Positions 10,001-18,860 of a DNA stretch of 64,000 nt are shown piece after piece; within the stretch, counting starts at the first letter, position 1, and each line of letters starts with the position of its first letter. The translations under genes and the position numbers were made by a program. The notes beneath the pieces were generated by a model. It made no database searches, was not told where the DNA came from, and saw only the letters and a program-made list of their open reading frames with translations. Source of the stretch: Candidatus Rifleibacteriota bacterium (lineage in GTDB: Bacteria > Riflebacteria > Ozemobacteria > Ozemobacterales > Ozemobacteraceae); contig JAKJFO010000002.1 in NCBI GenBank assembly GCA_022704885.1, positions 13,268 to 77,267 on the forward strand, read 5' to 3'.

Positions 10001-10103
10001 TTTCTACACGGTCATTTCGAATCAGCTGGCTGTCCAGTCGAAGTGTCAAAACAAGAATGACGATGAAAACCAGCGTAAAAAACAGACTTCTGTGCAGCGT
10101 CAT
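7053..10103 (-). CDS. Membrane class III cyclase, substrate-binding (C2-like) half
   Basis: The 1016-residue protein has a signal-anchor helix (about 5-25), a long extracytoplasmic region, two helices near 325-375, a second large extracytoplasmic region, a helix near 755-780, a HAMP domain (SFTGPLEHLLWGLNCIEAG) and a C-terminal cyclase domain (838-1016). In the catalytic domain the first metal Asp is present (D848, FADFDGF), the specificity Lys is present (K888) and the transition-state Asn (N962) and Arg (R966) are present. The second metal Asp is replaced by Glu (E892, VIGEKLLIVF). This is the pattern of a C2-type subunit. Its start overlaps the stop of the upstream cyclase gene by 4 bases (ATGA), so the two are translationally coupled. 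Heterodimer formation is inferred. Confidence 0.85.
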   Translation of the reverse strand: MTLHRSLFFTLVFIVILVLTLRLDSQLIRNDRVEMDQLSQAIHLNTRVRQEANVHTLVQKTFSQFRDLISQNHKAFFRFAWSPDFIDRNLPKYSLAIALVDKNGALIDSADLRGKTDPELIAKFVYVDYLKFRKYKEDVLFNPKHAELRQYADRLLGEYIGCPVDRVAFMQMRAGRLTTFRSAEELIGIYWDKMAVSSDQLIYFFCRLDLHEMPDLHIYRTIADSEQTDSMMTMFFDSRSGKFVTGSGDKASSRESEVAFANRVCRDIVSRNDRSRRLRTEVFRQGSLTVVVGREVAGTGLLPVVIARLHGSSESYAAQSTKILAFAGASLVLLLFVQTVVFGRGLRLSVGKVLILASMFAIFMPFMMGRSIFQLILREASETERLKIERNLHNTLSGLDSGVRLYNANLFRSFLSSFAHPETLSALKKARIQQVLYDKSVGDKSKINVKEYDGAVLNIAERAFAPFVTGFETAGDAERRANAILVMGPDGFIRYYDRFKREVVGHTADSRHDSMFMLLDMYRKTIEKFFPRSDFVAGLIDHKKTASAEALEKAMYDEIKSQLIDSVGTERFYDLFSRLEGLSSMRTSIGTTLFAVFPLRINGLIEYFCGIGWDEYAIGESYLKRAFSEIVNVNNGRKNISSLLDLLDPAVLIMATPVLVQTFSGFRAESFFSQTTESPRLSALIRSASRNRRLLRHVGTGDDQAIYQALPGRYLGLYTLGGRQDTSHLDRIEFWRNVIFMSGMVIFLIFAVLAAVNISRSFTGPLEHLLWGLNCIEAGNYDVKLKDSREDEFGSISRAFNRMVKGLRERNALGSFVSESVRRLASNPELFEKARQGSEAKFTILFADFDGFTEFAAEASEQQVQRKLEFSLERFFRYAEEYGGEVDKVIGEKLLIVFSHEQHGKKNAAVAAIKLARRILSDFKGDRDIKPVFGINSGRVISGIIGTPEVRIDNTVIGDPVNVAARMCSLATSETMPIIISGAIRDCLGAGYKVKPVAVEKIRGKKQEVEVFSLQA

Positions 10104-12997
10104 GCCTTGCCCCCGGCTCGACCAGTTACCTCATAGACATCTCTGTCAGCCGCTTTCACATAATCATAAAGCCCCCTGGTCAGAGCATAAACTTTGTCAG
10201 AAACCATGATCCTGGTATACGTTCCGGTTTTGGAAAGCCCTTCAAGAGCCTCAGCCCGCACGCGTGCGTCACCGACGACAAGATATTCGTGACGACTTCC
10301 AGCTTTGACTGTACCAGACAGAAGATGCCCAACCTCTATACCAACCCCGAAGGCATATGCAAAATCGCCTTCGGCAGCACGTTGCTCACTGATCTGTCGA
10401 TGCTTCTCGATCATTGCCTCAGCGGCCTTTACTGCGTGTTCAGCAGCCTCGCCCAGACTTTCGCCATAAAAGATGGCAATTATGGCATCACCGACAAACT
10501 GCTCTACCATGCCGCCCTGCTGCTTTATGCACGAGGACATCGCGGCAAGATGCTGGTTCAGCATGGTAACGATGTCACGAACCGGGTACCGCTCACTGAG
10601 AGAGGTAAAAGATCTGATATCTGAGCACAATATCGCGCCAAATCTTCCTTCCATCGCTTTGTGCCCGGCTTTTTCATCGATAGCAACCTGTTGATCGAGT
10701 GATGCCGAAACGAAACGGCCGAGATTACGACGTTCTTTGATACCATCGAGCATCTTGTCGAAGGCATGGCTGAGCCTGCCAAGCTCGTCGTCACGATTCA
10801 GCCTGAGTTGTTGCGAGTAATCTTCTGCAGAAATTTTGGTCAGACCGGTTTCGACATCGACAAGCGGCTTTACTAGATATTCAGCCGTAAGTCTGGCGAT
10901 CATAAAAACCGGAAGTGCCATGAGAACCACGATGAACGAAAGAATCATTTCCTGCTGATAGGCGCGAACCCGGAAGTTCTTGAAAAACACCAGAGTTGTC
11001 AGAATGAACGGACCAGATTTGACACAGGGGTAAACGACCATGAGATGATCTTCGTTCTGTTCTACAATACTTGTCTTGTTGACAGCCGCCAGTTCAATAA
11101 GATGTCCGACCCGGCTGTTGATCAACAAGGCATCTCTGCTGTCGTCTGCCGGGAAAACAGTTATCGAGCGTAATCCCTTTACTTCGGCGATGGCATAGAC
11201 GTTGTCAGAGAAAATATTCTGCAGGCTGAAAACCGATTCGCGCAGATACTGCTCAAATGCCCGCCAGATACTTATTCTGAAAAAATACCAGTTGCGCACA
11301 GCGCCATCTTTGAGAAGAAAGTTCTGATAGATGAAATATTTTTCATCGCTGAAGTCGACAAATTCAAGATCTCCACGATTCGAAAGAAAATAGCGCATGA
11401 TCTCTTTGCCGCTTCGCCCTGTGAACATCTGAAGTTCAGGCTCTTCACCAAGCATGACCTGCGGCGCAACGCTGAAATAGGCTTTCTTGATCCAGTTTCC
11501 GTATAAATTGAAGGTGGCATTTTCGCGCGACTCATCGTAGTCAGAAGTCGAGAATCGGTATAAACGTGAATTCATACTTGCAATATCAGGCGGGTAAACA
11601 TAGGCGGCATCGATGCTGAGTCCGGCATCAGCAAACTTAACCGGTAATTCATTGATCGCTTTATCCCAGGCTGTTTCATCCCATTTCGTCATGGCGGCAA
11701 TCCATTCGGGATCGTTTTCCAGACGCAGGCAGAAATTATGATACTCGGTCAGCAGTTCTTCTCCTGAGGTATCGGCTTCTTCCAGCTGCTGCAGAGCATC
11801 CTTTATGGCCTCCTGCTCACGCCGGAACGCAGATGCATCGACATGAAAAAGCCCGGCGACATAAAACACCACCAGTGGCAAAACCCCGACAACCATAAAA
11901 GTCAGAGTCAGCCAGGATTTAAGACTGATGCCAACCGGGTTGCCACTGATCATCACCCGGGCAAAAACCAGGATCCAGGCAGTATAAAAAAACAGGCGCA
12001 AAACAAAGCTTATGAATGGTTCTCGATTGTCTCTGCCCAGCTCGCCACGGCTCATTATCCATATTTCATAAGGTACCGCATAATCGATAAATTCACGCAT
12101 GATTCGCAGGCCGTGATATTCGACGAACTTGCCTGGCGGCAACAGTTGATCACGACTTCGCCCGGGCTTGTCGAGTTCGTTAACACACTGCAATACCCTG
12201 CTGCGGCTATCTTCGTCGAGATACTGGTCGAAAATTGGCTCAAGCCGCTCTTCTGCGTAACGCAGCGGCACGATAACCGAACTTACCGACTTATAGCGAC
12301 GGCCGAGAATCTCGCTGGCAAGACGCATCGAACCTACCCTGTCCAGCGTTTCCGGAGAAAAAATCATCAGGTAAACGAGCTGTTGGCCCGAAGCAATGGT
12401 TATGCTGTCCCAGACCAGCAGAGCCGAGCGGCTCTCATAAACCACTGCAGAAATCTTTCCAGCACGAAAGTTACGCAGAAGCTCAAAATCCATTACTTCG
12501 CCGAAGGCGCCACGAACGGTCGCATTGAGACTGTTCAGTTCGCTGCTGCTGTAACTTCCCTCCGGTCGGGACAGACCGTCCAGAATTCTTTTGAAGAACC
12601 TCTGCTTGAGTTTCGTATAACCTTCGCCTTCGAACATGTTCACACTGTTGCTGTTGCCGCTGACAAAGCCGGCATAAAAATATTCAGGCATGAACTTCGC
12701 CGGAAAGGTACGCCGCACTTCACTCATTAAACTGTCGCCGCCAATGAACTCGTTCTTCTGATAGCGGCTCAAATTTTTGTTCAATATAAAGAAGCGCCTG
12801 ATTATCTGCATTTCAAAAGACCACAGCGACCTGAACAGCTGCAGGTAATTGCCGGCCGACTGCTCCCAGCGCGTTATCTCACGCTCGTTGCGAATCTTGT
12901 TGCGCTGATGCTGATTGTATTCGAGCAGGCCAAAAGGCAGCAAAGTCAGAACAAAAGCGAAAATCAATGGCAGAGCCATGCTCAGTCGTCGCTTCAT
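10100..12997 (-). CDS. Membrane class III cyclase, metal-binding (C1-like) half
   Basis: The 965-residue protein is the first gene of a coupled pair. It shows a helix at about 8-25, a long extracytoplasmic region, helices near 335-385, another extracytoplasmic region, a helix near 650-675, HAMP (EYLVKPLVDVETGLTKISAE) and a C-terminal cyclase domain (784-965). Both metal-binding Asps are present (D793, LCSDIRSF; D837, FVGDAIIAIF). The specificity Lys is Gln (Q833), and the positions of the transition-state Asn and Arg are Val (V913) and Ala (A917). It therefore could not form a working homodimer by the known class III mechanism, but it supplies what the partner encoded at 7053-10103 lacks. Overall layout of the two is alike, suggesting duplication and split of function. 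AAGG six bases upstream supports the start. Confidence 0.85.
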   Translation of the reverse strand: MKRRLSMALPLIFAFVLTLLPFGLLEYNQHQRNKIRNEREITRWEQSAGNYLQLFRSLWSFEMQIIRRFFILNKNLSRYQKNEFIGGDSLMSEVRRTFPAKFMPEYFYAGFVSGNSNSVNMFEGEGYTKLKQRFFKRILDGLSRPEGSYSSSELNSLNATVRGAFGEVMDFELLRNFRAGKISAVVYESRSALLVWDSITIASGQQLVYLMIFSPETLDRVGSMRLASEILGRRYKSVSSVIVPLRYAEERLEPIFDQYLDEDSRSRVLQCVNELDKPGRSRDQLLPPGKFVEYHGLRIMREFIDYAVPYEIWIMSRGELGRDNREPFISFVLRLFFYTAWILVFARVMISGNPVGISLKSWLTLTFMVVGVLPLVVFYVAGLFHVDASAFRREQEAIKDALQQLEEADTSGEELLTEYHNFCLRLENDPEWIAAMTKWDETAWDKAINELPVKFADAGLSIDAAYVYPPDIASMNSRLYRFSTSDYDESRENATFNLYGNWIKKAYFSVAPQVMLGEEPELQMFTGRSGKEIMRYFLSNRGDLEFVDFSDEKYFIYQNFLLKDGAVRNWYFFRISIWRAFEQYLRESVFSLQNIFSDNVYAIAEVKGLRSITVFPADDSRDALLINSRVGHLIELAAVNKTSIVEQNEDHLMVVYPCVKSGPFILTTLVFFKNFRVRAYQQEMILSFIVVLMALPVFMIARLTAEYLVKPLVDVETGLTKISAEDYSQQLRLNRDDELGRLSHAFDKMLDGIKERRNLGRFVSASLDQQVAIDEKAGHKAMEGRFGAILCSDIRSFTSLSERYPVRDIVTMLNQHLAAMSSCIKQQGGMVEQFVGDAIIAIFYGESLGEAAEHAVKAAEAMIEKHRQISEQRAAEGDFAYAFGVGIEVGHLLSGTVKAGSRHEYLVVGDARVRAEALEGLSKTGTYTRIMVSDKVYALTRGLYDYVKAADRDVYEVTGRAGGKA

Positions 12998-13095
12998 TAA
13001 GACCTTTCTCTCTTCAGGTTATATTTACAGCAGCCATGGTAAAACAATTTTGCCAGATTATCCAGTGTCTGAATTGCCAACTGCCAATCTCTACC

Positions 13096-13122
13096 TTTAC
13101 AAACCGTCAAAAAAAATATAGA
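13096..13122 (+). promoter_or_regulatory. Putative promoter of the Sel1 lipoprotein gene
   Basis: TTTACA (13096-13101) and TATAGA (13117-13122) with a short 15-base spacer. The implied RNA start near 13130 suits translation from the ATG at 13153. Confidence 0.3.
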
Positions 13123-13152
13123 TTCAGGATAGTCCAATAAGGAATGCCGATA

Positions 13153-13644
13153 ATGATTAACATTGTAAAGAACCTGTCGGTTCTGCTCGCAATTCTGGTC
13201 GCCATAGCTGCTGCCGGCTGTTGCGGCAAAAAGATGCCGGTTCTCGAAGAAGCAGGCAAGGCCTATCTTGAAGGCGATTACCGCAAGGCAGTTCTCATGT
13301 TTCTGCCCGAAGCCGAAGACGGTAACCCGGAAGCCCAGGTCAATATTGCCTTCATGTATTACTGCGGCATGCATGTCGAGAAAGACCACAGTGTCGCAGC
13401 CGAATGGTATCGCAAGGCAGCTGAGCGCAATAATGTAACCGCCCAGTTCAGCCTCGGCACGCTTTACGAAAACGGTGAAGGCGTTAACCGGGACTTTGAA
13501 GAAGCCTATTTCTGGTATAACCTTGCCGAAAAGCAAGGCGATAAAGATGCCCAGAAACTTAGACGCGAAGTCGAACAGCACCTGTCGGCCGCTCAGGTCA
13601 GCCGGGTCAAAAGCCGGCTTGCCGCATGGAAACCGGTTAAATAA
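13153..13644 (+). CDS. Sel1-repeat lipoprotein
   Basis: The 163-residue product starts with a hydrophobic signal segment ending in the lipobox AAGC, with Cys at about residue 19-20, so it is probably lipid-anchored outside the cytoplasm. Three Sel1-type TPR repeats follow (AYLEGDYRKAVLMF, YYCGMHVEKDHSVAAEWY, YENGEGVNRDFEEAYFWY), the last two with the typical GxGVxxDxxxAxxWY pattern. Sel1 proteins usually act as scaffolds for protein complexes; the partner here is unknown. An upstream in-frame ATG at 13144 is less likely because the AAGGA motif directly abuts it, while it lies 9 bases before 13153. Confidence 0.8.
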   Translation: MINIVKNLSVLLAILVAIAAAGCCGKKMPVLEEAGKAYLEGDYRKAVLMFLPEAEDGNPEAQVNIAFMYYCGMHVEKDHSVAAEWYRKAAERNNVTAQFSLGTLYENGEGVNRDFEEAYFWYNLAEKQGDKDAQKLRREVEQHLSAAQVSRVKSRLAAWKPVK

Positions 13645-13674
13645 GCATTTAAACTACAGCGGCCCGAGGTTACA

Positions 13675-14394
13675 ATGAAGCTTTCAGTCGTAATTCCCGT
13701 TTATAATGAAGAAAGCACCGTCGAAAAAATCGTCGATCTGGTGCGTCAGGCTCCTCTCAGCATCGACAAGGAGCTGATCGTCGTCGATGACTGCTCGACC
13801 GACAACACCCGCAGCATTATCGAATCACGCCTGACCGGCAAGGTTGCCAGGACCATCTTTCACGAGAGGAACCAGGGCAAGGGCGCGGCATTGCGTTCGG
13901 GCTTCGCCGCCGCGACCGGTGATATAGTAATAGTTCAGGATGCCGATCTCGAATACAACCCCAACGAATTTCAGCGCCTGATTGACCCGATTCTCGCCGG
14001 CAAGGCCGATGTCGTTTATGGCTCACGCTTCGTCAGCGGCGAACCGCATCGCGTTCTCTATTTCTGGCATTCAGTCGGCAATCAGCTGCTGACACTGCTG
14101 TCAAACATGTTTTCCGATCTCAACCTGACCGACATGGAAACCTGCTACAAGGCTTTTCGTCGCGAAATCATCGCCGGCATTGAAATCGAAGAAAACCGCT
14201 TTGGCTTCGAACCCGAAATTACTGCCAAAATCGCACGGATAAAAGGTATTCGCATCTACGAAACCGGCATTTCATACAGTGGCCGCACCTATGAAGAAGG
14301 CAAAAAAATCGGCTGGCGCGATGGCGTCGCCGCTCTCTGGTGCATTATAAAATACAATCTGCGCCAGACCAGCAGGGCCCGGCGCCAGAATTAA
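13675..14394 (+). CDS. Family 2 glycosyltransferase, DPM1-like
   Basis: The 239-residue protein is a GT-A fold glycosyltransferase. Seen: the N-terminal nucleotide-binding strand [34 protein letters not shown], the QDADLEY metal-binding DxD-type motif near residue 88, and VVYGSRF. This order is that of dolichol/polyprenyl-phosphate mannosyl- or glucosyltransferases, which load a sugar from a nucleotide onto a lipid carrier at the membrane. Unlike many bacterial homologues it has no C-terminal membrane helices, so it would be a peripheral, DPM1-type enzyme. GAGG five bases upstream supports the ATG. It follows the Sel1 gene by 30 bases and may be co-transcribed. Confidence 0.85.
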   Translation: MKLSVVIPVYNEESTVEKIVDLVRQAPLSIDKELIVVDDCSTDNTRSIIESRLTGKVARTIFHERNQGKGAALRSGFAAATGDIVIVQDADLEYNPNEFQRLIDPILAGKADVVYGSRFVSGEPHRVLYFWHSVGNQLLTLLSNMFSDLNLTDMETCYKAFRREIIAGIEIEENRFGFEPEITAKIARIKGIRIYETGISYSGRTYEEGKKIGWRDGVAALWCIIKYNLRQTSRARRQN

Positions 14395-14410
14395 CTGTTG
14401 AAACGGCCGA

Positions 14411-15346
14411 TCAGCCGTCGTGGGTGATCTTTGCGATCAGTTCCTTAAGAACCGCCTCAGCACGATCATGCTCGATCTGGCAGGTGCCGGCGGCATGATG
14501 CCCGCCACCACCGTATTTTAACATCAGTTCGCCGATATTGGTCTTCGAACTGCGGTTGACAATCGACTTGCCGACGGCAAAAACCGTGTTCTGCTTCTGA
14601 AATCCCCATAGAATGTGAATCGAAATATTGCATTGCGGATTCAAAGCATAAATCATAAAACGGTTGCCGGCATGAATTACTTCTTCGTCGCGCAGATCGA
14701 GAACGATGAGGTTTCGATAAAGCTTCGAACAGCGGCGCAGCTGCTCTCTGAACAGCTCTTCCTGTTCGAAATAAAGATCGACACGCGCCTTCACGTCGGG
14801 CAGTTCCATGATTTCCTCGATCGTCATGTCTTTGCAGCAGTCGATCAGATCCATCATCAGCTGGTAATTTGAAATGCGGAAAGTTCTGAAGCGGCCAAGA
14901 CCGGTGCGCGGGTCCATCAGATAATTGAGCAGCACCCAGCCGGAAGGCTTGAGAATCTCGTCCACACTGAACTGAGCCGCATCAGCCTTGTCAACGGCTT
15001 CCATCATATCCTCAGAGATTTTGGGAAACCGCTCGCGGCCGCCGTAATAGTTATACACCACACGCGCTGCCGACATGGCGTCTGGTTCGATTATGTGATT
15101 GTCGCGCTGCCCTTCATTGCGGATGGTTTCGCTCAGATGATGATCGAAAACCAGATGAGCGCCGTCTACATAAGGCAGGTTGGTGGTGATATCACGTTCG
15201 GTAATTTCGACCTTGCCGTCCTGCATATCCTTGGGATGCACGAACTTGATATCATCGATCATGTTCATATCCTTGAGAAGCACGGCACAGACGAGGCCAT
15301 CAAAATCACTGCGGGTCACCAGACGATACTTTTTTTCCTCTGACAT
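14411..15346 (-). CDS. DHH-family phosphoesterase
   Basis: The 311-residue cytoplasmic protein has the DHH pattern: an N-terminal TRSDFDGL metal-binding motif, a VFDHH motif (the DHH signature) near residue 66-70, and a C-terminal DHHA1-like substrate-binding motif GGGGHHAAGTCQI. Family members include nanoRNase/pAp phosphatases and c-di-AMP phosphodiesterases; without the transmembrane/GGDEF module of GdpP, a soluble oligoribonuclease, pAp phosphatase or exopolyphosphatase-like role is more likely. The start is the ATG at 15346, with GGAG seven bases upstream; a longer in-frame extension to 15535 reads through non-conserved sequence and overlaps the divergent gene, so it is rejected. Confidence 0.85.
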   Translation of the reverse strand: MSEEKKYRLVTRSDFDGLVCAVLLKDMNMIDDIKFVHPKDMQDGKVEITERDITTNLPYVDGAHLVFDHHLSETIRNEGQRDNHIIEPDAMSAARVVYNYYGGRERFPKISEDMMEAVDKADAAQFSVDEILKPSGWVLLNYLMDPRTGLGRFRTFRISNYQLMMDLIDCCKDMTIEEIMELPDVKARVDLYFEQEELFREQLRRCSKLYRNLIVLDLRDEEVIHAGNRFMIYALNPQCNISIHILWGFQKQNTVFAVGKSIVNRSSKTNIGELMLKYGGGGHHAAGTCQIEHDRAEAVLKELIAKITHDG

Positions 15347-15435
15347 TCCAGTCTCCAGTTCAACAGTTTTATGCAGGTAATTTACCATGCCACAGCGCCA
15401 ATTTCCACATTTTCCAACAAGGCACTTCAGCGCCG

Positions 15436-15455
15436 CTTGCCTTAAATATGGCAAG
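15436..15455. promoter_or_regulatory. Possible operator between divergent genes
   Basis: Inverted repeat CTTGCC-N8-GGCAAG about 40 bases before the start of the pseudopilin cassette and 90 bases before the DHH gene. Its size suits a dimeric regulator. No direct evidence of function. Confidence 0.3.
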
Positions 15456-15492
15456 ATAGTAGACTGTTGGCGCATACAGATGGGAGCACAAG

Positions 15493-17553
15493 ATGGCAGT
15501 GGATAGAGAGACCTCCAGGAAACGAGGCATTGCAATGTTCTCGGCCCTCTTCGTTCTGCTCATAATTACAATTTTTGCGATGCAGCTGCATTTTTTCGCA
15601 CGCCAGGCAAAGTCAGGCGCCTTTCGTTTTCAGACTTCGGAAGTGGGCCGCCAGCTTGCTGCCGCCGCCATGGAAGAAGCCTTCGCCCATGTTCTCGCCG
15701 CAAGCGAAAACCCCGACGGCAATCTGTTCAGACAGATAGTCGAGCGTTCTGCCAGTATCGACTGCAGCCATTACGACCTCTCAGAAAAAAACCAGCGCGG
15801 AACCGAAATACCACTCGAACTGACGCAGCAACAGGCAGCAACCATGGAGACAGCTGCCAGATTCACGGTAACCGCTACCGCCCGTATTATCGACTTTCGC
15901 AACACCGATATGGCCGGCACCGCATTTTATGGGCAGGAAGGTGTCGGCACCATCGAACTCAGGGTCGTCGTTGAACCTCGCGCTGAATTCAAAAATATCA
16001 TCAGCAGCGCCTGCACCATGACCAGGCATCACGACTACAAGGTGGTGGCAGTGGTGGCGAAGCGCGATAACGCCAGACAACGCGAGAGTTACGCCGGCAG
16101 CTATGTTCTCGACTATGCACTGTTTGTGCGCAATGGCCAGGAAGAGTTCACGAATTCAGCCGGTGCAAGCCTCAATCCGCCACGCCGCCGCCTGGTTGTC
16201 AGCCAGGATAGCACCGACGCAGCCAGTTTTGGCAAGGTCTGTTTCGGTAACCGGCCGGGAAACCACGTCTATCTGAACATCGACGGCAACCGCATGCAGT
16301 TTGTGCCGGCGCCGCACCAGAAAGAATTTTTCTACAACCCGGCCGACAAGCAGGTTTTCAGATTGTTGCCAGATTTTTATGCTGCGGTAAAAAGGCTCGC
16401 TGACCCCATGTTTCCAGAGCTGGAACTGGCGTATGACAATTTCGTCATGACCAACTTCGCTGCCGATTTTATTATGGAACGCCTGCCGGCCTGCGATGGC
16501 GATTTCGCCGAAGACGATTCGCTGGCCAGCATCAGAGAGATCAAAGATGCCCTGTTGCTCGGTCGCTGGCCCCGAATTACCGACCAGGCACCACCGCAGC
16601 AGGGCGCCGGAATAGTGATAGAGCCCGAAAAGAGCCTGGCACAGATACTCGAAGGCGATGTCCGACAGCGTTTTCTTCAGATAGCCAGCTTCTTCGTCGA
16701 GCTGGCCGAAGCACGTATTTTTGCCGGCCCGGGCGGCGACACTGACCTCGACAGTCGCCGTATCGATGACCAGCGACTGCTCGAAGACTTTTCGACACGA
16801 AAATTCGCCTGCTTTAACCCGCAAAACTTCAAGGGCAGACAGCCGCAGGGTGTCGATACCCAGTATCTGCACGCCCACATCTACCGTGACCTCAGAGATG
16901 AAGACCTCTTTTCACGCCTGAATACAGAGTTTTCTTACCAGTTGCCACCGGCAGCAGCACTGCCACAACCGATATTTCATCTCAAGCGCTGGGCAGGTCA
17001 AATCGAAGATCCCTCGCTGGCAGCCGTTCCCTTTGCCCATATCAATATCTGGGCCCGGCAACGCCTGACCCGCCGCCAGCTGGAAGAGTTCGGCATCTAC
17101 AACCCGACCAGCCGCAAGCTCAAGCTGCGTGGCATCATCGCCTGCCGGGAACCCGTCGTTCTTGGTGCTGAGGGTGATATCGAGGTCGAAGGCTGTGGTA
17201 TTCTCATTGCGCCCGGCATACGCATAGAAAGCGGCATCAGGAAGTCGCAGACAAAGACAACCATATGCGTTCTGGCGACCCGCGGCCAGCCTATCGTTGT
17301 TAACACTGACAGAAGAATCGAAGCGTCTCTGGTCAGTATGGGTATTCTCGATCGCAATGGTCATATCAAAGCCAGCCGACGCCTCGACCTCTCTGGTGCG
17401 CTGGCCGTCGACCAGCTGGCGATCGACCGCTGGGCTCCCGACGTCGAACATCGCATCACCTATGACCCGGCCCTCAAAAGACAACAAGATCTTTACCAGA
17501 TCAACATCTCGCGCTGGACAACCTTTGAACGGGTGCTGGAGAGAGACGAATGA
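15493..17553 (+). CDS. PilX/GspK-like tip pseudopilin, cassette 1
   Basis: The 686-residue protein starts with a basic segment and one membrane helix of prepilin type (SRKRG then IAMFSALFVLLII). After the putative cleavage Gly, residue 5 is Ser rather than the Glu found in most pilins, as in GspK/PilX tip subunits, which lack Glu5. A long extracytoplasmic domain follows with no recognised catalytic motif. By analogy to type II secretion and type IV pili, a GspK-like protein caps a pseudopilus together with GspI and GspJ; here the next two genes supply those types. GGGAG six bases upstream supports the ATG. It overlaps the next gene by 4 bases (ATGA). At 686 residues it is about twice the size of usual GspK (about 330). 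Confidence 0.7.
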   Translation: MAVDRETSRKRGIAMFSALFVLLIITIFAMQLHFFARQAKSGAFRFQTSEVGRQLAAAAMEEAFAHVLAASENPDGNLFRQIVERSASIDCSHYDLSEKNQRGTEIPLELTQQQAATMETAARFTVTATARIIDFRNTDMAGTAFYGQEGVGTIELRVVVEPRAEFKNIISSACTMTRHHDYKVVAVVAKRDNARQRESYAGSYVLDYALFVRNGQEEFTNSAGASLNPPRRRLVVSQDSTDAASFGKVCFGNRPGNHVYLNIDGNRMQFVPAPHQKEFFYNPADKQVFRLLPDFYAAVKRLADPMFPELELAYDNFVMTNFAADFIMERLPACDGDFAEDDSLASIREIKDALLLGRWPRITDQAPPQQGAGIVIEPEKSLAQILEGDVRQRFLQIASFFVELAEARIFAGPGGDTDLDSRRIDDQRLLEDFSTRKFACFNPQNFKGRQPQGVDTQYLHAHIYRDLRDEDLFSRLNTEFSYQLPPAAALPQPIFHLKRWAGQIEDPSLAAVPFAHINIWARQRLTRRQLEEFGIYNPTSRKLKLRGIIACREPVVLGAEGDIEVEGCGILIAPGIRIESGIRKSQTKTTICVLATRGQPIVVNTDRRIEASLVSMGILDRNGHIKASRRLDLSGALAVDQLAIDRWAPDVEHRITYDPALKRQQDLYQINISRWTTFERVLERDE

Positions 17554-18014
17554 AAAAGCCCGGCTTCACCCTCATCGAAATTGTTTTTGCCATGGCAATT
17601 CTGGCAGTGGCAACATTGTCGATGTTCATGCTCAACCGCTCCTCCAACCAGCAGGCGATGGATTCATACTATGAATTTCTCGCTTTCAGTCTGGCACGTG
17701 AGCCGATCGAGGTTTTTCGCGGTTTTGGTTACGACAGTCTGCGTCTGATCGTTGACGGAAACGTCTCACCACCCGCCGGCTACAAGATCAACAGCATGCA
17801 GAACCTCGATTTCAATCCGTTTTCGCCGATTCAGTATCCGGCCGAAGCAGCCATGTTTAAACGCATGATCGAACTGAAGCCGGTAAGCCACGGCAATCTC
17901 AATGCCATTCAAATAAGGGTTACCGTAGCGGCCAGAAGCAGCAGTCGTATCGAAGTCTGGATGAAGAACCGCACCGTCTCTCTCGAATCACTGATTCTGG
18001 AGCGTCCACGATGA
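17550..18014 (+). CDS. PilV/GspI-like prepilin, cassette 1
   Basis: The 154-residue protein has a canonical class III prepilin leader: KKPG cleavage site followed by FTLIEIVFAMAILAVATL with Glu5. The peptidase PilD would cut after Gly5 and methylate Phe1. The second half of the helix (ALAVATLSMFML) and small globular domain suit a GspI/PilV-type minor pilin. It is translationally coupled on both sides by ATGA overlaps, in the order K-I-J, so the three products are probably made in fixed ratio for one tip complex. Confidence 0.85.
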   Translation: MKKPGFTLIEIVFAMAILAVATLSMFMLNRSSNQQAMDSYYEFLAFSLAREPIEVFRGFGYDSLRLIVDGNVSPPAGYKINSMQNLDFNPFSPIQYPAEAAMFKRMIELKPVSHGNLNAIQIRVTVAARSSSRIEVWMKNRTVSLESLILERPR

Positions 18015-18778
18015 TGAATACAGGGCACAAGCAGCATCTGACACGCAAAAAGCCGGCGGGGTTCACCCTGGTCGAAATCATGGTGGCAGCAGCCTGCCTC
18101 GCTCTGCTGGCCGGCACGACCTTTCTGCTGATCCGGGCCGGAACCCGCTCTTCGCTGCAGGGCATGCTGCGCCTCGAAACGACGCTGGAAGCGCGCAAAA
18201 TCATCAGGCAGGTCTACACCGACCTCAAACTCGCCTGTTTCCCGCTTCCCTACAACTCGGTCTATAATTTCGAAAACGTCATGTACACCACCGGCGCCCC
18301 GCCCCACAACATGTACAGCTTCCTGAGTTTTCCCACCCATGCCCGCCTCGATGAGATACTCGTCAGTCAGCAGAACGGCGTAAATTATCGCGAAACCGCA
18401 TTTATCAACTATCGTGTCGAACCGGCGGCTTCGCAAACCAGTCATCTGTTAAGGCTGACACGTGAAGAAACGTTCAGAGGACAGACCACCAGAAAGGTAC
18501 TGAGTGAAAGGGTGAATTTTTTCGAGATAAAACCGATCATGCTGCAGCCCTATGGCCGCAACCAGCATTATTTTCTGATCACCCTGCAGCTGGTCGATTC
18601 TGTCGATGCGAGCGAACTGCAAAGAGTAACCAGTGGTGACAAGCTGCCAGACGACCGCAGCAACCTCGCGGTCGCCGACTTTTTCGACATTGTCTACCCT
18701 GAGTTCTTTCATGCCGCCTGGAACCAGCCAGGAATCAACCCGAACTGGCACACCCAGATTCGTGTACCCGGCGAATAA
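18011..18778 (+). CDS. PilW/GspJ-like prepilin, cassette 1
   Basis: The 255-residue protein has a 14-16 residue basic leader, a cleavage site AG|FTLVEIMVAAACLALLAG with Glu5, and a larger globular domain, as in GspJ/PilW minor pilins. GGAG lies eight bases before the first ATG at 18011, and a second ATG follows. It ends cassette 1. The only following gene on this strand is the ZAS-FecR anti-sigma gene, 80 bases on. Confidence 0.85.
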   Translation: MMNTGHKQHLTRKKPAGFTLVEIMVAAACLALLAGTTFLLIRAGTRSSLQGMLRLETTLEARKIIRQVYTDLKLACFPLPYNSVYNFENVMYTTGAPPHNMYSFLSFPTHARLDEILVSQQNGVNYRETAFINYRVEPAASQTSHLLRLTREETFRGQTTRKVLSERVNFFEIKPIMLQPYGRNQHYFLITLQLVDSVDASELQRVTSGDKLPDDRSNLAVADFFDIVYPEFFHAAWNQPGINPNWHTQIRVPGE

Positions 18779-18860
18779 TTTTTTTACAATACTGCAACTT
18801 TTTGTCATATGCGGTCGTATGTTTAGTGAAACAGGAGCGAATTATCGCAAAACCAATCTT

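Noticed and set aside
11843..12730. 295-codon plus-strand open frame
   Set aside because: It lies wholly inside the C1-like cyclase gene on the other strand, has no ribosome-binding site and its translation shows no domain pattern.
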